40,326 nucleotides of DNA from SURF-32 sp964648365 (GTDB lineage Bacteria; Planctomycetota; Phycisphaerae; UBA1845). Position numbers and translations under genes: made by a program. Below, piece after piece: positions 14,219 through 22,785 of this stretch; position 1 is the stretch's first letter; the number at the start of each line of letters is the position of its first letter. A model generated the notes under the pieces. That model had not been told where the DNA came from, did not search any database, and worked only from the letters and a program-made list of their open reading frames with translations. The stretch spans positions 1 through 40,326 of the forward strand of contig CAZYLK010000036.1 in assembly GCA_964648365.1 (NCBI GenBank). Direction: 5' to 3'.

Positions 14219-16948
14219 TTACGGACCGCTCTCCCCCTGCGCGGCCAGATAGATGGCGTTGAACAGAAACTTGAACGTCCCGTGCGGCTGGCCACGGTGC
14301 TGGACGCGGAAGCCGAGGCAGACGATTCGGCCGTCGCCCACTTTCACGTCGCAAATAGCTGAGCGGCCGCGGATCAAGTCTTCACCGAGAATCCAGCCGC
14401 TCAGCAGGACAATGTTGTCGGAGTACGTCGCCGCCGTCGTGGCCGGAAACTCCTCCGTGCGTTGCTTCAACAAGTCATCCGACAGCGGGGCCGTTCCCTT
14501 GCCGTCACTTCCGGACTCGACCTTCGCTGCGCTCTTCAGTGCCGCCAGGCCCGTCTCGAACGCCCGCGAGCCGGCGAAGTAGCCGGCCGTTTCGTCGGCA
14601 AAGCCGTAGCCGAGCGGATGACGCGGATCCACGCGCAGCCGCAGGATTGAGCCTGGGCAATAGAACTTTTCCCGGCTGACGCCGTCGAGCACGTTGTGGA
14701 CCGGCAGCCGGTAGAGGTCGGTAGCCAGGGCGGTCGCAGAATCCATCAATACGAGCGTGCCGCCGGCGCGGACGAACCGTTCCAGTTGCATCGCCCCTTC
14801 GTCCGTGATCCCCCCCGCGTAGGGAGGCGGCATGCGGGTGTCGTCAATCCCCGCCAGAATGGACCGCAGCGACAGGTCAGGAATGATGATGCAATCATAT
14901 CGGTCCGCCAGTCCGCCGGCGCGGATCTCGGCGTTGTGCAGCGACGTGTATTTGAACTCGAACATCTCCAGTACGAGTCGGGTCCAGCCTTCGTCCATGC
15001 TGGCGGTCCAGGGCTGGTAGAGGCCGATCCGTGGCCGGCGCAGCGGCCGGACGCTTTCGCCGCCGGGCATGGGCGACACGGTGACGAGATTCTGAAAGCC
15101 GGCCTCATCCAGCCCGACGCCTGCGCTGGAGAGGGAATTGAACACGATGCTGCCGGCGGGAAGGTTTTCGACAGGCTCGGTGACCACGACGGCCGAGGCG
15201 CCGGCGTTCAACATGCGGTTGACGGCGCGGTAGTCGTCGTTGCTGAACCGGTTCGTCGCCCAGCCCGCGGCGCCTTCGGCGGACGGCAGTTGCAGGACCG
15301 GATGCTCGATGCGATCGAGCCGCGTCAGCTTTGCGTCGAACGACGCATCGACGGCGACGCTGCGCACGCCCATCTGCAGCGGCAGCGTCCAGCCGGCGAC
15401 GTCATACGGCGATTCCGCCGGTCCGCCGGGGTATGCGCGACGGTCGGGATAGTCCTGTCGCTCCATCATGTCTTTCAGGTGCGGGCGATAGGGTTGCGAC
15501 GCCAGAAGGACGTGGGTGCCGGCCGGATAGGGCGCGCCATCGGCCGTGAACGACTCCTCGGCGCGATGGACTTCGATCCCGCTGGTGTGCAGAATCTCGA
15601 GCATGCGTGCGGCTGAACCGGCGTCGCGCTGGTCCGGTGGCACCAGCCACGCGTAGGGCGGCTCCGCCTTGCCGACGGACAGCGCCTTTTCGCTCAGGGC
15701 CAGGTGATTGCTCACGAAGTGATCGCGATAGCGGGCCGCCAGCGTAAACAGGGATTTGCAGGCGATCAGTTCGTACTCGACGATGTCGCGCAGCCGCCAC
15801 CATCCGCCGGGCCACGGGTTGGGGAAGTTGACCGCCGGTTCATAGTCGGGAAAGCCCCGCCCGCCGCCGCTGAGTTCCCGATGCGGCTGAAAGACCGGCG
15901 AAGCGACGTTGGCGCTGGCTGCTTCCGTGAGGATTCCGACGATGTTGTGTCGATACGGCGTGGTGCGATTCCCGCCGGCCCACCAGTTGTCGAAGATGGC
16001 GTTGTACACCACGCCGGACTTGCCGCGTTCCTGCAATTCCGTCGCCATGTGCCCGCCGATGATGACCAGCGACTGGTGGATGAGCGGATCGACGTTCGGG
16101 TTGACCGGGTCGAAGAAGGGCGGCAGGAAGAAACGCGCCCCGCGATTGCCCATCTGGTGTACGTCATACATGATCGTCGGCCGCCACTCGAAGTACATGA
16201 TCCGGGTGAGCGTGCGCGTTTCCTTCAGGTTCAGCATGTACCAGTCGCGGTTGTTGTCGTGGCCGGCGTAGGTCTGATAGAGCCACGGCATCGGTCCGCC
16301 TTCGTAAGGCGTGCCCAGGTACTTTTCGTACCAGTCGATGATCTTGTCGATGCCATCCGGGTTCGCCGACGGCACGAGCAGGATGATGCATTTGTCGAGG
16401 ATCTCGCGCGTGCGCGGATCGTCGCCGGTGGCCAGGTCGTAGGCCAGTTCCATCGCCATCTGCGCGGCCGCGACCTCGTTCGAGTGCAGCGAGCAGGAAA
16501 CGAGGATGACCGAGCGGGCGTCGCGCAGCACCTCCGCCCGCTGTTCCTCGCCGCGAATCAGCCGCGGGTCGTGCAGCCGGGCCTGCAACGCGCGATAGCG
16601 GTCGAGTTCGCGCATGTTGGCTTCGCTGCTGATCTCCACAAGCAGGTAGGGCAGGCCCTCTGTCGAGGTATCCACGCGAGAGACGCGTACGCGATCGGAC
16701 GCGGGGTCGAGCGTCTCGAAGTATTCGACGATTGTCGCCCAGCGGGCGAGCTTGTAGTCCGCGCCGACGGGGTGCCCGATGACTGATTCCGGGGTGGGCA
16801 CGGTCGTAGCGGTCGCCCCGGCCGGCGGCTGCGCCTGCGGGCCAGCAGCGCGCACCAGGGAGGCGCCGGGAATCAGCATCAGAAATGTCGCGGCAAGGCC
16901 GGTGCAAGACCGCCGGCGCGGAACCATCGAGGGGCGAGCGTCATCCAT
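14219..16948 (-). CDS. Large M14-family zinc metallopeptidase
   Basis: This 909-residue secreted protein has an M14 carboxypeptidase domain at about residues 60-420. Visible ligands are H155 and E158 (SLHSNEVA, the HxxE motif) and H264 (YDVHQMGNRG); the substrate-binding-type NNRDW is at 232-236, and a likely catalytic Glu is in the GILTEAAS region. The C-terminal third contains a flavodoxin/class-I-amidotransferase-like segment (RPRIGLYQPW, YDCIIIPDLS, RAGGTLVLMDSATA), which I recognise from large secreted M14 proteins. An RRR motif and hydrophobic run near the start form a signal peptide; the ATG at 16927 is an alternative. GGAG lies ten bases upstream of the first ATG. It is probably an extracellular or periplasmic exopeptidase; substrate unknown. 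Confidence 0.85.
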   Translation of the reverse strand: MDDARPSMVPRRRSCTGLAATFLMLIPGASLVRAAGPQAQPPAGATATTVPTPESVIGHPVGADYKLARWATIVEYFETLDPASDRVRVSRVDTSTEGLPYLLVEISSEANMRELDRYRALQARLHDPRLIRGEEQRAEVLRDARSVILVSCSLHSNEVAAAQMAMELAYDLATGDDPRTREILDKCIILLVPSANPDGIDKIIDWYEKYLGTPYEGGPMPWLYQTYAGHDNNRDWYMLNLKETRTLTRIMYFEWRPTIMYDVHQMGNRGARFFLPPFFDPVNPNVDPLIHQSLVIIGGHMATELQERGKSGVVYNAIFDNWWAGGNRTTPYRHNIVGILTEAASANVASPVFQPHRELSGGGRGFPDYEPAVNFPNPWPGGWWRLRDIVEYELIACKSLFTLAARYRDHFVSNHLALSEKALSVGKAEPPYAWLVPPDQRDAGSAARMLEILHTSGIEVHRAEESFTADGAPYPAGTHVLLASQPYRPHLKDMMERQDYPDRRAYPGGPAESPYDVAGWTLPLQMGVRSVAVDASFDAKLTRLDRIEHPVLQLPSAEGAAGWATNRFSNDDYRAVNRMLNAGASAVVVTEPVENLPAGSIVFNSLSSAGVGLDEAGFQNLVTVSPMPGGESVRPLRRPRIGLYQPWTASMDEGWTRLVLEMFEFKYTSLHNAEIRAGGLADRYDCIIIPDLSLRSILAGIDDTRMPPPYAGGITDEGAMQLERFVRAGGTLVLMDSATALATDLYRLPVHNVLDGVSREKFYCPGSILRLRVDPRHPLGYGFADETAGYFAGSRAFETGLAALKSAAKVESGSDGKGTAPLSDDLLKQRTEEFPATTAATYSDNIVLLSGWILGEDLIRGRSAICDVKVGDGRIVCLGFRVQHRGQPHGTFKFLFNAIYLAAQGESGP

Positions 16949-17066
16949 GTCTTAAGTCTCCGTTCCGAGTCGCGCCGGCAGCATAGCGGATGCCGCCCGT
17001 TTCGTCGCGAGCGGGTCTGAGCCGTGTTCTGCGCCATTCTGCGCCATCGAATCCCATCAGAATCCG

Positions 17067-17095
17067 TTGACCGACTCGGCTCAACGCTGTATTAT
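17067..17095 (+). promoter_or_regulatory. Strong sigma70-type promoter
   Basis: TTGACC at 17067-17072, exactly 17 bases, then TATTAT at 17090-17095. It is about 145 bases upstream of the start of the second eight-cysteine-tail protein. It is the best -35/-10 pair I see in the window and shares its -35 hexamer and spacing with the candidate at 88-116. Confidence 0.6.
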
Positions 17096-17240
17096 CAGCG
17101 GTTCTGGGGTTTAACGATTCGGCGCCGGCGCGGCCGGGCCTGCCGGTACAACGGTTCACGGGCAGACGGACGGGCAGGCTCAGGGCTGCCGCGTCTACGT
17201 GCATCCGACCCACACGTTCGCGTCCGCAAAGGCACTCGCG

Positions 17241-18140
17241 ATGTCCTGTCTTGGTCTGATCATCTCGATCGCAGTGTCCTTCACGCCGGTCACGACCGCG
17301 GATCAGCCCGACTGGTCCAGCAGTGCGCGCGCCGTCGCTGAGGCCGGCCCGAAGCGCGGCTCCTCCCCGGTCATGCGCGTCGAGCAATGTCAGGGGTTCG
17401 ACAACGAGACCATCATCGTCGGACATTCGGTTGCGTGTACGTCCGACCGCGGCGAAAGCGTGACGGAGAACGGTCACGCGCGCATGTGGGACGTCCTCGG
17501 CGATACCACGGTGACCCGGGTTCGCTTCGGCGTGGATTCGTGCAGTGACGCGCGCGGCCTGGGCCGTGCCTGTCCTGTGGAAATCCGGCTCTACAGCGCG
17601 CCGGACTTTCCGCAGTTCGCGACCGCGGCGCTGCTGGCGTCGGCCAACGTCGATGTTCCGGACGGCGCGGCCGCGACGGTGATGTCCGTGGACTTCGACG
17701 ACGTGCCCGTGCCCGGCGGCACGAAGCTGGTGGTTGAGCTGTATAACGGCGACGGCTTCCGCGGAAACTGGGCTTTCTGGCCGGGCGCGAACGCCGGCGG
17801 TCAGTTGCGGCCGAGCTACATCCGCGCGGCGCCCTGCGGCCCGTCGGACTGGACGGACCTCTCGGTCCTGGGATACCGCGAGCAGCACAACGTGCTCTGC
17901 TGGGACGACGAGCCGAATCAGGTCGAACTGTTCTGCCGGTTCCTGGTCAAGAAGAACACGAAGGCCAAAGGCGGCTGCGGTGTCTGTCCTCGCCGCAACC
18001 AGCTCTACCTCAGTGCGGAAACGTGCGAAGCCGTTGAAGACTGTCCGAAGAAGCTGAACGCGAAGCGGCTCGACTGCCCCGACGGCGGCGAAGGGTTCTG
18101 CAAGAAGTTGAAGGCCGTGCGGGAGGCGTGTGTGGAATAG
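17241..18140 (+). CDS. Secreted protein with eight-cysteine C-terminal tail (paralogue)
   Basis: This 299-residue protein starts at the ATG at 17241, which gives a compact signal peptide (residues 1-20). An upstream in-frame GTG at 17199 is a weaker alternative. The central region (about 45-225) is beta-rich, with the pattern PVEIRLYSAPDFPQF, a strand set and PGGTKLVVELYNGDG, loosely like the centre of the protein at 361-1236 but much diverged. Residues 232-299 form a tail with eight cysteines in exactly the same spacing as in that protein, about half identical, including GVCPR, DCPDGGEG and FCKK. The function is not recognised. The conserved tail on divergent bodies suggests a modular C-terminal domain. 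Confidence 0.85.
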   Translation: MSCLGLIISIAVSFTPVTTADQPDWSSSARAVAEAGPKRGSSPVMRVEQCQGFDNETIIVGHSVACTSDRGESVTENGHARMWDVLGDTTVTRVRFGVDSCSDARGLGRACPVEIRLYSAPDFPQFATAALLASANVDVPDGAAATVMSVDFDDVPVPGGTKLVVELYNGDGFRGNWAFWPGANAGGQLRPSYIRAAPCGPSDWTDLSVLGYREQHNVLCWDDEPNQVELFCRFLVKKNTKAKGGCGVCPRRNQLYLSAETCEAVEDCPKKLNAKRLDCPDGGEGFCKKLKAVREACVE

Positions 18141-18143
18141 GTA

Positions 18144-18250
18144 CGGGAAGGCACGAAGGCATGGAGGCACGAAGGCACGGAGGGGAAGAGGGTGTGGGGG
18201 CGCAAAGACATGGCGGAACGAAGGCACGGAGGCACGACGGCACGGAGGTT
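18144..18250. repeat. GGCACGAA/GGCACGGA direct repeats
   Basis: Immediately after the stop codon at 18140, the sequence consists of loosely tandem 8-mers of the form GGCACGAA, GGCACGGA and variants, all purine-rich on the plus strand. The same unit, in both orientations, fills 36484-36700. No protein is encoded. The block lies between convergent genes. Confidence 0.75.
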
Positions 18251-18286
18251 CCAACCGACGAGATCGACTCGGCGTGACGGGGCGGA

Positions 18287-19345
18287 TTACACCTCGTGCG
18301 CGTGCGGATGCCGGTGATGGCTCGCTTCGTTGGCCAGCGGATGCGCCTCCTCGATCACGACCTCGCCTTCTTCGCCCCGGTTTCGCCAGGCGCGCATCTG
18401 TTCATCGCCGGCCGGTTCGATGTGAACGATCAGGCGGGTGCCGGGGCATCGTTCGATCACACGCGCTTCGATCCGGTGGGACAGATCGTGCGCGTCCACG
18501 ACGCGGCTCTCCGGCGTGACCACCAGGTGGAAGTCCACGTGCCGTTCCGTCCCGGCGACGCGGGCGCGGATGCCCTGGATCTCCACGTATTCCGGCGCGA
18601 ACTCTTTCAGGCAGGCAATCACGTCATCCAGCTCGTCCTGGCGAGCGCCTCGATCCATCAACTGCTCGAAGCCGGGTTTGCAGATGTTCAGGCCCAGGCG
18701 CAGGAGGTATCCGCCCAGAATCAGGGCGATCAACGAGTCGATCCGGTTGGCGTGCGGCCAGCCGGCCCGCAGGCCGACGTTGGACAGGCCCAGGCCGACG
18801 AGCAGGGCGGCCGTGATGTAGACGTGCGAGCGCAGATGCAGCGCCTCGGCCCGTACAGCCGGCGACTTCGTCACCCGTGCGAGTTTCAGCGCGTAGGTCG
18901 AGACGATCAGATAGAGCACGCTCGAAAGGCCCATCGCGACGATCGTGACGGCCTCCGGGCGCGGTTCGGCCTCTGACAGGCCCAGCAGGATTCGCCCGCT
19001 GGCGACGATGGCCCACAGGGCGGCCGCGGCCACGAAGACGCCCTCGACGATGGACGCCAAGGCATCGAACTTGCCGTGGCCGTAGGGGTAGGCGCGGTTC
19101 GCCGGCCGCGACGCCAGCGATACCAGCGCCAGCGCCACCAGCGAGTCCGCGAGATCCGCCAGCGTGTGCAAACCCTCGGCTGTGACGCTGATCAGCCCGA
19201 ATGCGAGGCCGATGCCGATCTCGACGACCGCGACCACGGAGGTGGTCGCCACGCAGAGCACGACCGCCCGTCGCCGCAGGGCGAAGATGGTCGGGGACGC
19301 CGGTGCGCCGGACGGGGCCGCAGACTCAACGGTACCGGAACTCAT
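18287..19345 (-). CDS. Cation diffusion facilitator (CDF) metal transporter
   Basis: This 352-residue protein (ATG at 19345; a GTG six codons upstream is possible) exports divalent metal in exchange for protons. It has about six membrane segments, followed by a cytoplasmic domain (about 210-315; EIQGIRARVAGTERHVDFHL) and a histidine-rich end (HHRHPHAHEV). Metal-site residues in the second helix are H60 and D64 (LHTLAD), and YGHGKFDALA is the conserved loop. In the fifth helix the usual H/D-x3-D pair appears as H170 and H174 (LHLRSHVYIT), so the final Asp is replaced by His. That change is worth noting because this site sets metal selectivity. The gene lies alone between a repeat block and the ABC-F gene. 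Confidence 0.9.
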   Translation of the reverse strand: MSSGTVESAAPSGAPASPTIFALRRRAVVLCVATTSVVAVVEIGIGLAFGLISVTAEGLHTLADLADSLVALALVSLASRPANRAYPYGHGKFDALASIVEGVFVAAAALWAIVASGRILLGLSEAEPRPEAVTIVAMGLSSVLYLIVSTYALKLARVTKSPAVRAEALHLRSHVYITAALLVGLGLSNVGLRAGWPHANRIDSLIALILGGYLLRLGLNICKPGFEQLMDRGARQDELDDVIACLKEFAPEYVEIQGIRARVAGTERHVDFHLVVTPESRVVDAHDLSHRIEARVIERCPGTRLIVHIEPAGDEQMRAWRNRGEEGEVVIEEAHPLANEASHHRHPHAHEV

Positions 19346-19456
19346 GCCGCGGCATCGTCGCACAAACGCCGGTCGGTGGCTACGGCATGCCCTGACCGTT
19401 CCGCGAGCCTCCAGGGCGCGCAGTCTCTATGTGTGTCATCCGAGTCGCTGAGCCGC

Positions 19457-21349
19457 CTACGACGTTTCTGCCGCCTTGGCTTCCAGCTCTTCCCAACGCG
19501 CGTACAGCGCCTCGACCGCCTTTCGAGCGTCTTCCGATTCCTGCCAGCGTTTCTCGGTTTCGACGTGATCGGTCGCGATCGAAGGATCGGCCAGGGCGGC
19601 ACGGCGCCGCTCCAGTTCAGCCTCGGCCTCATGGATAGCAGACTCCATGTGATCGAGTTCCCACTGTTCGCTTGACTTGAGGCCGCCTTTGTCAGGCTTA
19701 GGCTTGCCGCGCTTCGACTTGGTGGCGGTAGGTGCATCCGCCTTGGAACTGCCGCCGGACGGCGCCCCGCGGGACGACTCGCTGCCGGTCGACCGTGGCG
19801 CGTTGCCGGCGCTCATGGCGCTATTGCCCCGGTTCGCCTGCTCCACATGGGCCAGCCATTGCAGGCAGTTCGCACAGGCGTGTGCGTTCCCGCGGCCGTC
19901 GAAGCCGATGACCTCGGTACACAAGCGGTCGAGCATGAATCGGTCATGTGTGACCAGCACGATCGCCCCGGGGAACTCGGCCAGGCTCTCTTCAAGGATG
20001 TCGAGCGAGGGGATGTCCAGGTCGTTGGTCGGCTCGTCGAGGACCAGCACGTCTGCCGGTTGCAGCATGAGCCGTGCGATCAGGATGCGGGCCTGCTCGC
20101 CGCCGGAGAGTTCCTTGACCGGCATCTCCAGTTGATCCACGCGGAAGAGGAATCGCTTAGCCCACGCCGTGATGTGAATCGGCTGGCCACGGAAGACGAC
20201 GCGGTCACTTTCGCGTGACAGCGCACGCCGCAGCGGCTCATCGGGGGGTAGTTCCTCGCGACGCTGATCGAACACGACGACGCGCAAGTTGTCGGCCGTG
20301 CGGATCGTGCCGGCATCGGGCGGGAGGCTGCCCGTCAGCACGCGGATAAACGTCGTCTTCCCGGTGCCGTTCGCGCCCACCAGCCCCAGCCGCGTCCCCG
20401 GCGAAAGCAGCACGGACACGTCGCTGAACAACGGCCGTCCGCCCATCGACCTGGCGAGGCCCTTCGCCTCGATCAGCTTCTGCGTTCGCCGGCCGGTGCT
20501 GTCGAAGTCGATCGCGGCCGCGGCTCTGAGCGTGTTCCGCGCCTCCAGTTCGCGCAGCTCATCTTTCAGGCGATAGGCGTCTTCGATGCGGACTTTCGAT
20601 TTCTTCCGCTGCGCCTTCGAATTCGACTTCAGAAACGCCGACTCGCGGCGGACAATGTTGGCCAGCGTTTCCTGCTGCGCCTGCTGGGCCTCGAGAAAGT
20701 CGACCCGCTTATCCAGAAACGTGCTGTAGGAGCCGCTGACGCTGAAACACCCGTCCGGGTAAACGGGGTTGAGTTCGATGACGCGGGTCGTGACCCGTTC
20801 GAGAAAGTAGCGATCGTGGCTCACGGCCAGAAACGAGAAGGGCGCCTCCAGCAGCATCTCTTCGAGCCACAGGATGCCGTCGAGGTCGAGGTGGTTCGTC
20901 GGCTCGTCCATCAGCAGCAGATCGGGCCGGCGCAGCACCTCGCGCGCGATGGCCAGCCGTTTCCGCCAGCCGCCGGAAAGGGCGTCGACCGGCTTGTCGG
21001 TGTCGTCGAAGCCGTACTGGCTGAGCGTGATGGCGACCTGCGTATCGCGCTCGTGCGGTTCGATGTGATCGCCTTCCAGCGATGCCTCCAGCACCGACCT
21101 GCATGTTGCCCCGGCGGGAAACTCGTCATTCTGCGGCAGATAGACGATGCGGGCGTTGCGGCGTGTGTTGACCTCGCCGTCGTCGGGGTGCTCCATTCCT
21201 GCGAGAATCTTCAGCAGCGTCGTCTTGCCCGAGCCGTTGGGGCCGATCATGCCGACGCGCTCGCCATCCGCCAGCGAGATCGAGACGCCCGAAAACAGCT
21301 CGCGGCCGTAGGCCTTGGAGATGGACTGAGTTGTCAGGAGCGTGGCCAT
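19457..21349 (-). CDS. ABC-F ATPase, Uup-like
   Basis: This 630-residue soluble protein has two ABC ATPase domains and no membrane segments. Walker A motifs are GPNGSGKT (36-43) and GANGTGKT (325-332); signatures are LSGGW (124-128) and LSGGE (414-418); Walker B/DEPTN motifs are at about 145-152 and 436-442. The inter-domain linker is rich in Lys/Arg. A C-terminal, charged, probably coiled-coil extension (about 530-630, GKPKPDKGG, then EAEAELERRRAAL and ARWEELEAKAAE) is like that of Uup, which binds DNA or ribosomes. ABC-F proteins act on the ribosome or nucleic acids rather than transport. The ATG at 21349 starts directly with the first domain; upstream in-frame sequence is unlikely to be coding. 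It is divergent from the small membrane-protein gene at 21540. Confidence 0.9.
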   Translation of the reverse strand: MATLLTTQSISKAYGRELFSGVSISLADGERVGMIGPNGSGKTTLLKILAGMEHPDDGEVNTRRNARIVYLPQNDEFPAGATCRSVLEASLEGDHIEPHERDTQVAITLSQYGFDDTDKPVDALSGGWRKRLAIAREVLRRPDLLLMDEPTNHLDLDGILWLEEMLLEAPFSFLAVSHDRYFLERVTTRVIELNPVYPDGCFSVSGSYSTFLDKRVDFLEAQQAQQETLANIVRRESAFLKSNSKAQRKKSKVRIEDAYRLKDELRELEARNTLRAAAAIDFDSTGRRTQKLIEAKGLARSMGGRPLFSDVSVLLSPGTRLGLVGANGTGKTTFIRVLTGSLPPDAGTIRTADNLRVVVFDQRREELPPDEPLRRALSRESDRVVFRGQPIHITAWAKRFLFRVDQLEMPVKELSGGEQARILIARLMLQPADVLVLDEPTNDLDIPSLDILEESLAEFPGAIVLVTHDRFMLDRLCTEVIGFDGRGNAHACANCLQWLAHVEQANRGNSAMSAGNAPRSTGSESSRGAPSGGSSKADAPTATKSKRGKPKPDKGGLKSSEQWELDHMESAIHEAEAELERRRAALADPSIATDHVETEKRWQESEDARKAVEALYARWEELEAKAAETS

Positions 21350-21539
21350 GCGCGTTCGGTCCGCGTCGATGCTCGGGTGCGATCGGTCGGCGAGCCGTCT
21401 GCCCGCGGCGACGTCCCGGTCACAAACACATGCGGAATCGTACAGTTCCCGGGGGCGGCGTCCACGCCGGCCCGCGGCCTTCATGCGCCGCGGCGGACGT
21501 GCTTATCGGGTTGAACCGGCGGCGATCGGAGACGGACGC

Positions 21540-22193
21540 ATGGCAGATCATGAACTGGTCGAAGAGACGGCCGAGTCGTTCGACGGCGGCGCGTACGGCG
21601 TCGAATCGGATGAGTCGGACGTGTACGACACGACGGCGGCTGAAGGCGAGGACGTGTTCGCAGAGGTCGTTGATGTGCCCGCGATCGGCGTGGCCCGCCC
21701 GTACACGCCGGACGTCGGCCGCGTCGGGTCCGGCCCGAACCCCTCGACTCAGATCGTCCCGGTCGCGCCGGTCGCGATGACGCCGCCACCGCTGCCGACT
21801 CTTGCCGGAACGCAGAACCACCCTGGCCACCCCGGTCAGTTCGGCGGGCAGTACGGGTACGGCGGGCAGATCGTAGTGGCGCCGCCGCGCGAGGGTTGCT
21901 CGGTGGCGTCGGCGGTCTGCGGCATTACCGGGTTCATTCCGTTCATCTCTCAGGCAGCGGGGTTGGGGCTGGGGATCGCGGGGCTGGTGCGGATCAATCG
22001 TGCCCGCAAGCGCGGCGTGCCGATGCGCGGCGTCGGCTGGGCGGTGACCGGGCTGAGCACCAGCGTGTTCGGCCTGTTGTGCTGGCTCGGCGTGCTCGGC
22101 GGCATGTTCTTCCTGCGTTCAACGATCGAACAGGCCACATCCGGCCTGGACCTGCTGAACCTGCCGGTGAAGTCGGCGCCTGGCGCACGCTGA
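21540..22193 (+). CDS. Small membrane protein with DUF4190-like domain
   Basis: This 217-residue protein starts at the ATG at 21540 (CGGAG 10 bases upstream). Residues 1-110 are acidic, then Pro/Gly-rich and likely disordered. Residues about 120-195 have the DUF4190-like pattern: a small Cys-containing helix (CSVASAVCGITGFIPF), a glycine-rich stretch with GLGIAGLVRINRARKRG, then GVGWAVTGLSTSV and a second long hydrophobic segment. Function is unknown; such proteins are often linked to signalling or stress in other bacteria, which is not shown here. The stop is followed directly by four 41-base tandem repeats. Confidence 0.8.
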   Translation: MADHELVEETAESFDGGAYGVESDESDVYDTTAAEGEDVFAEVVDVPAIGVARPYTPDVGRVGSGPNPSTQIVPVAPVAMTPPPLPTLAGTQNHPGHPGQFGGQYGYGGQIVVAPPREGCSVASAVCGITGFIPFISQAAGLGLGIAGLVRINRARKRGVPMRGVGWAVTGLSTSVFGLLCWLGVLGGMFFLRSTIEQATSGLDLLNLPVKSAPGAR

Positions 22194-22197
22194 TCGC

Positions 22198-22361
22198 GAG
22201 GCACCTGGCCTCAGCCCGCGCGGACGGTCACCCAAACTGAGCCGCGTGGCTTCAGCCCGCGCGAACGGTCAGCGAAACCGAGCCGCGTGGCTTCAGCCCG
22301 CGCGGGTGAACATCCACAGCGAGCCGCGTGGCTTCAGCCCGCGCGAACGCACGAACCTGGA
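22198..22361. repeat. Four tandem 41-base repeats
   Basis: Units begin at 22198, 22239, 22280 and 22321, giving an exact 41-base period. The shared core is GAGCCGCGTGGCTTCAGCCC, followed by GCGCG; it can fold into a short hairpin (CGCG-x-GGCT with AGCCCGCG). The array begins five bases after the stop codon at 22193. There are no unique spacers and no neighbouring cas genes. The 575-base gap 22194-22768 consists mainly of this array and the inverted repeat at 22596-22785. Confidence 0.85.
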
Positions 22362-22595
22362 ATTCGCCGCGAACGACACCTGAGGATCCAGCCGTCCCTA
22401 TCCGCTACTCGCACGCCGTGCTACGCTCTGGCTCGATGGTTGCCATACAACAAACCGCGAGACGGAAGATGAATCCGAAGCGACTCCGGGACAGTGCGTC
22501 AGGGCAAATGGGGCAATGGTGTTCGAATGGGATGCACTGCATGGCGCCCATCGGCCGAATCGCCCATGCAGGTGCCGCGCCGTTCCTCCGATTTT

Positions 22596-22785
22596 CGCCC
22601 GGAGGGCGGGCGGTCTTAGCCGGGGGCTTGAGCCCCTGGTGGACGCCCCCCCCCGAGATCTCCGCCCGGAGGGCGGGCGCACGTCGCGTGGATCACCTCG
22701 TCCGCCCTCCGGGCGGCAGAGAGGAAATAATCGACGTCATCCAGGGGCTTAAGCCCCTGGCTACAACCGTGCGCCCTCCGGGCGG
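22596..22785. repeat. Nested composite inverted repeat
   Basis: Order on the plus strand: unit A (CGCCCGGAGGGCGGGCG) at 22596-22612; unit B (GGGGGCTTGAGCCCCTGG) at 22622-22639; A again at 22662-22679; inverted A (CCGCCCTCCGGGCGG) at 22702-22716; palindromic B (CCAGGGGCTTAAGCCCCTGG) at 22741-22760; inverted A at 22772-22785. The two halves, A-B-A and A'-B'-A', form one large imperfect palindrome. Each unit is itself palindromic. The inverted A at the right end overlaps the proposed start of the next gene. Confidence 0.85.

Noticed and set aside
22198..22361. Possible CRISPR array
   Set aside because: The 41-base units are tandem with no unique spacers between them, and no cas gene is near.
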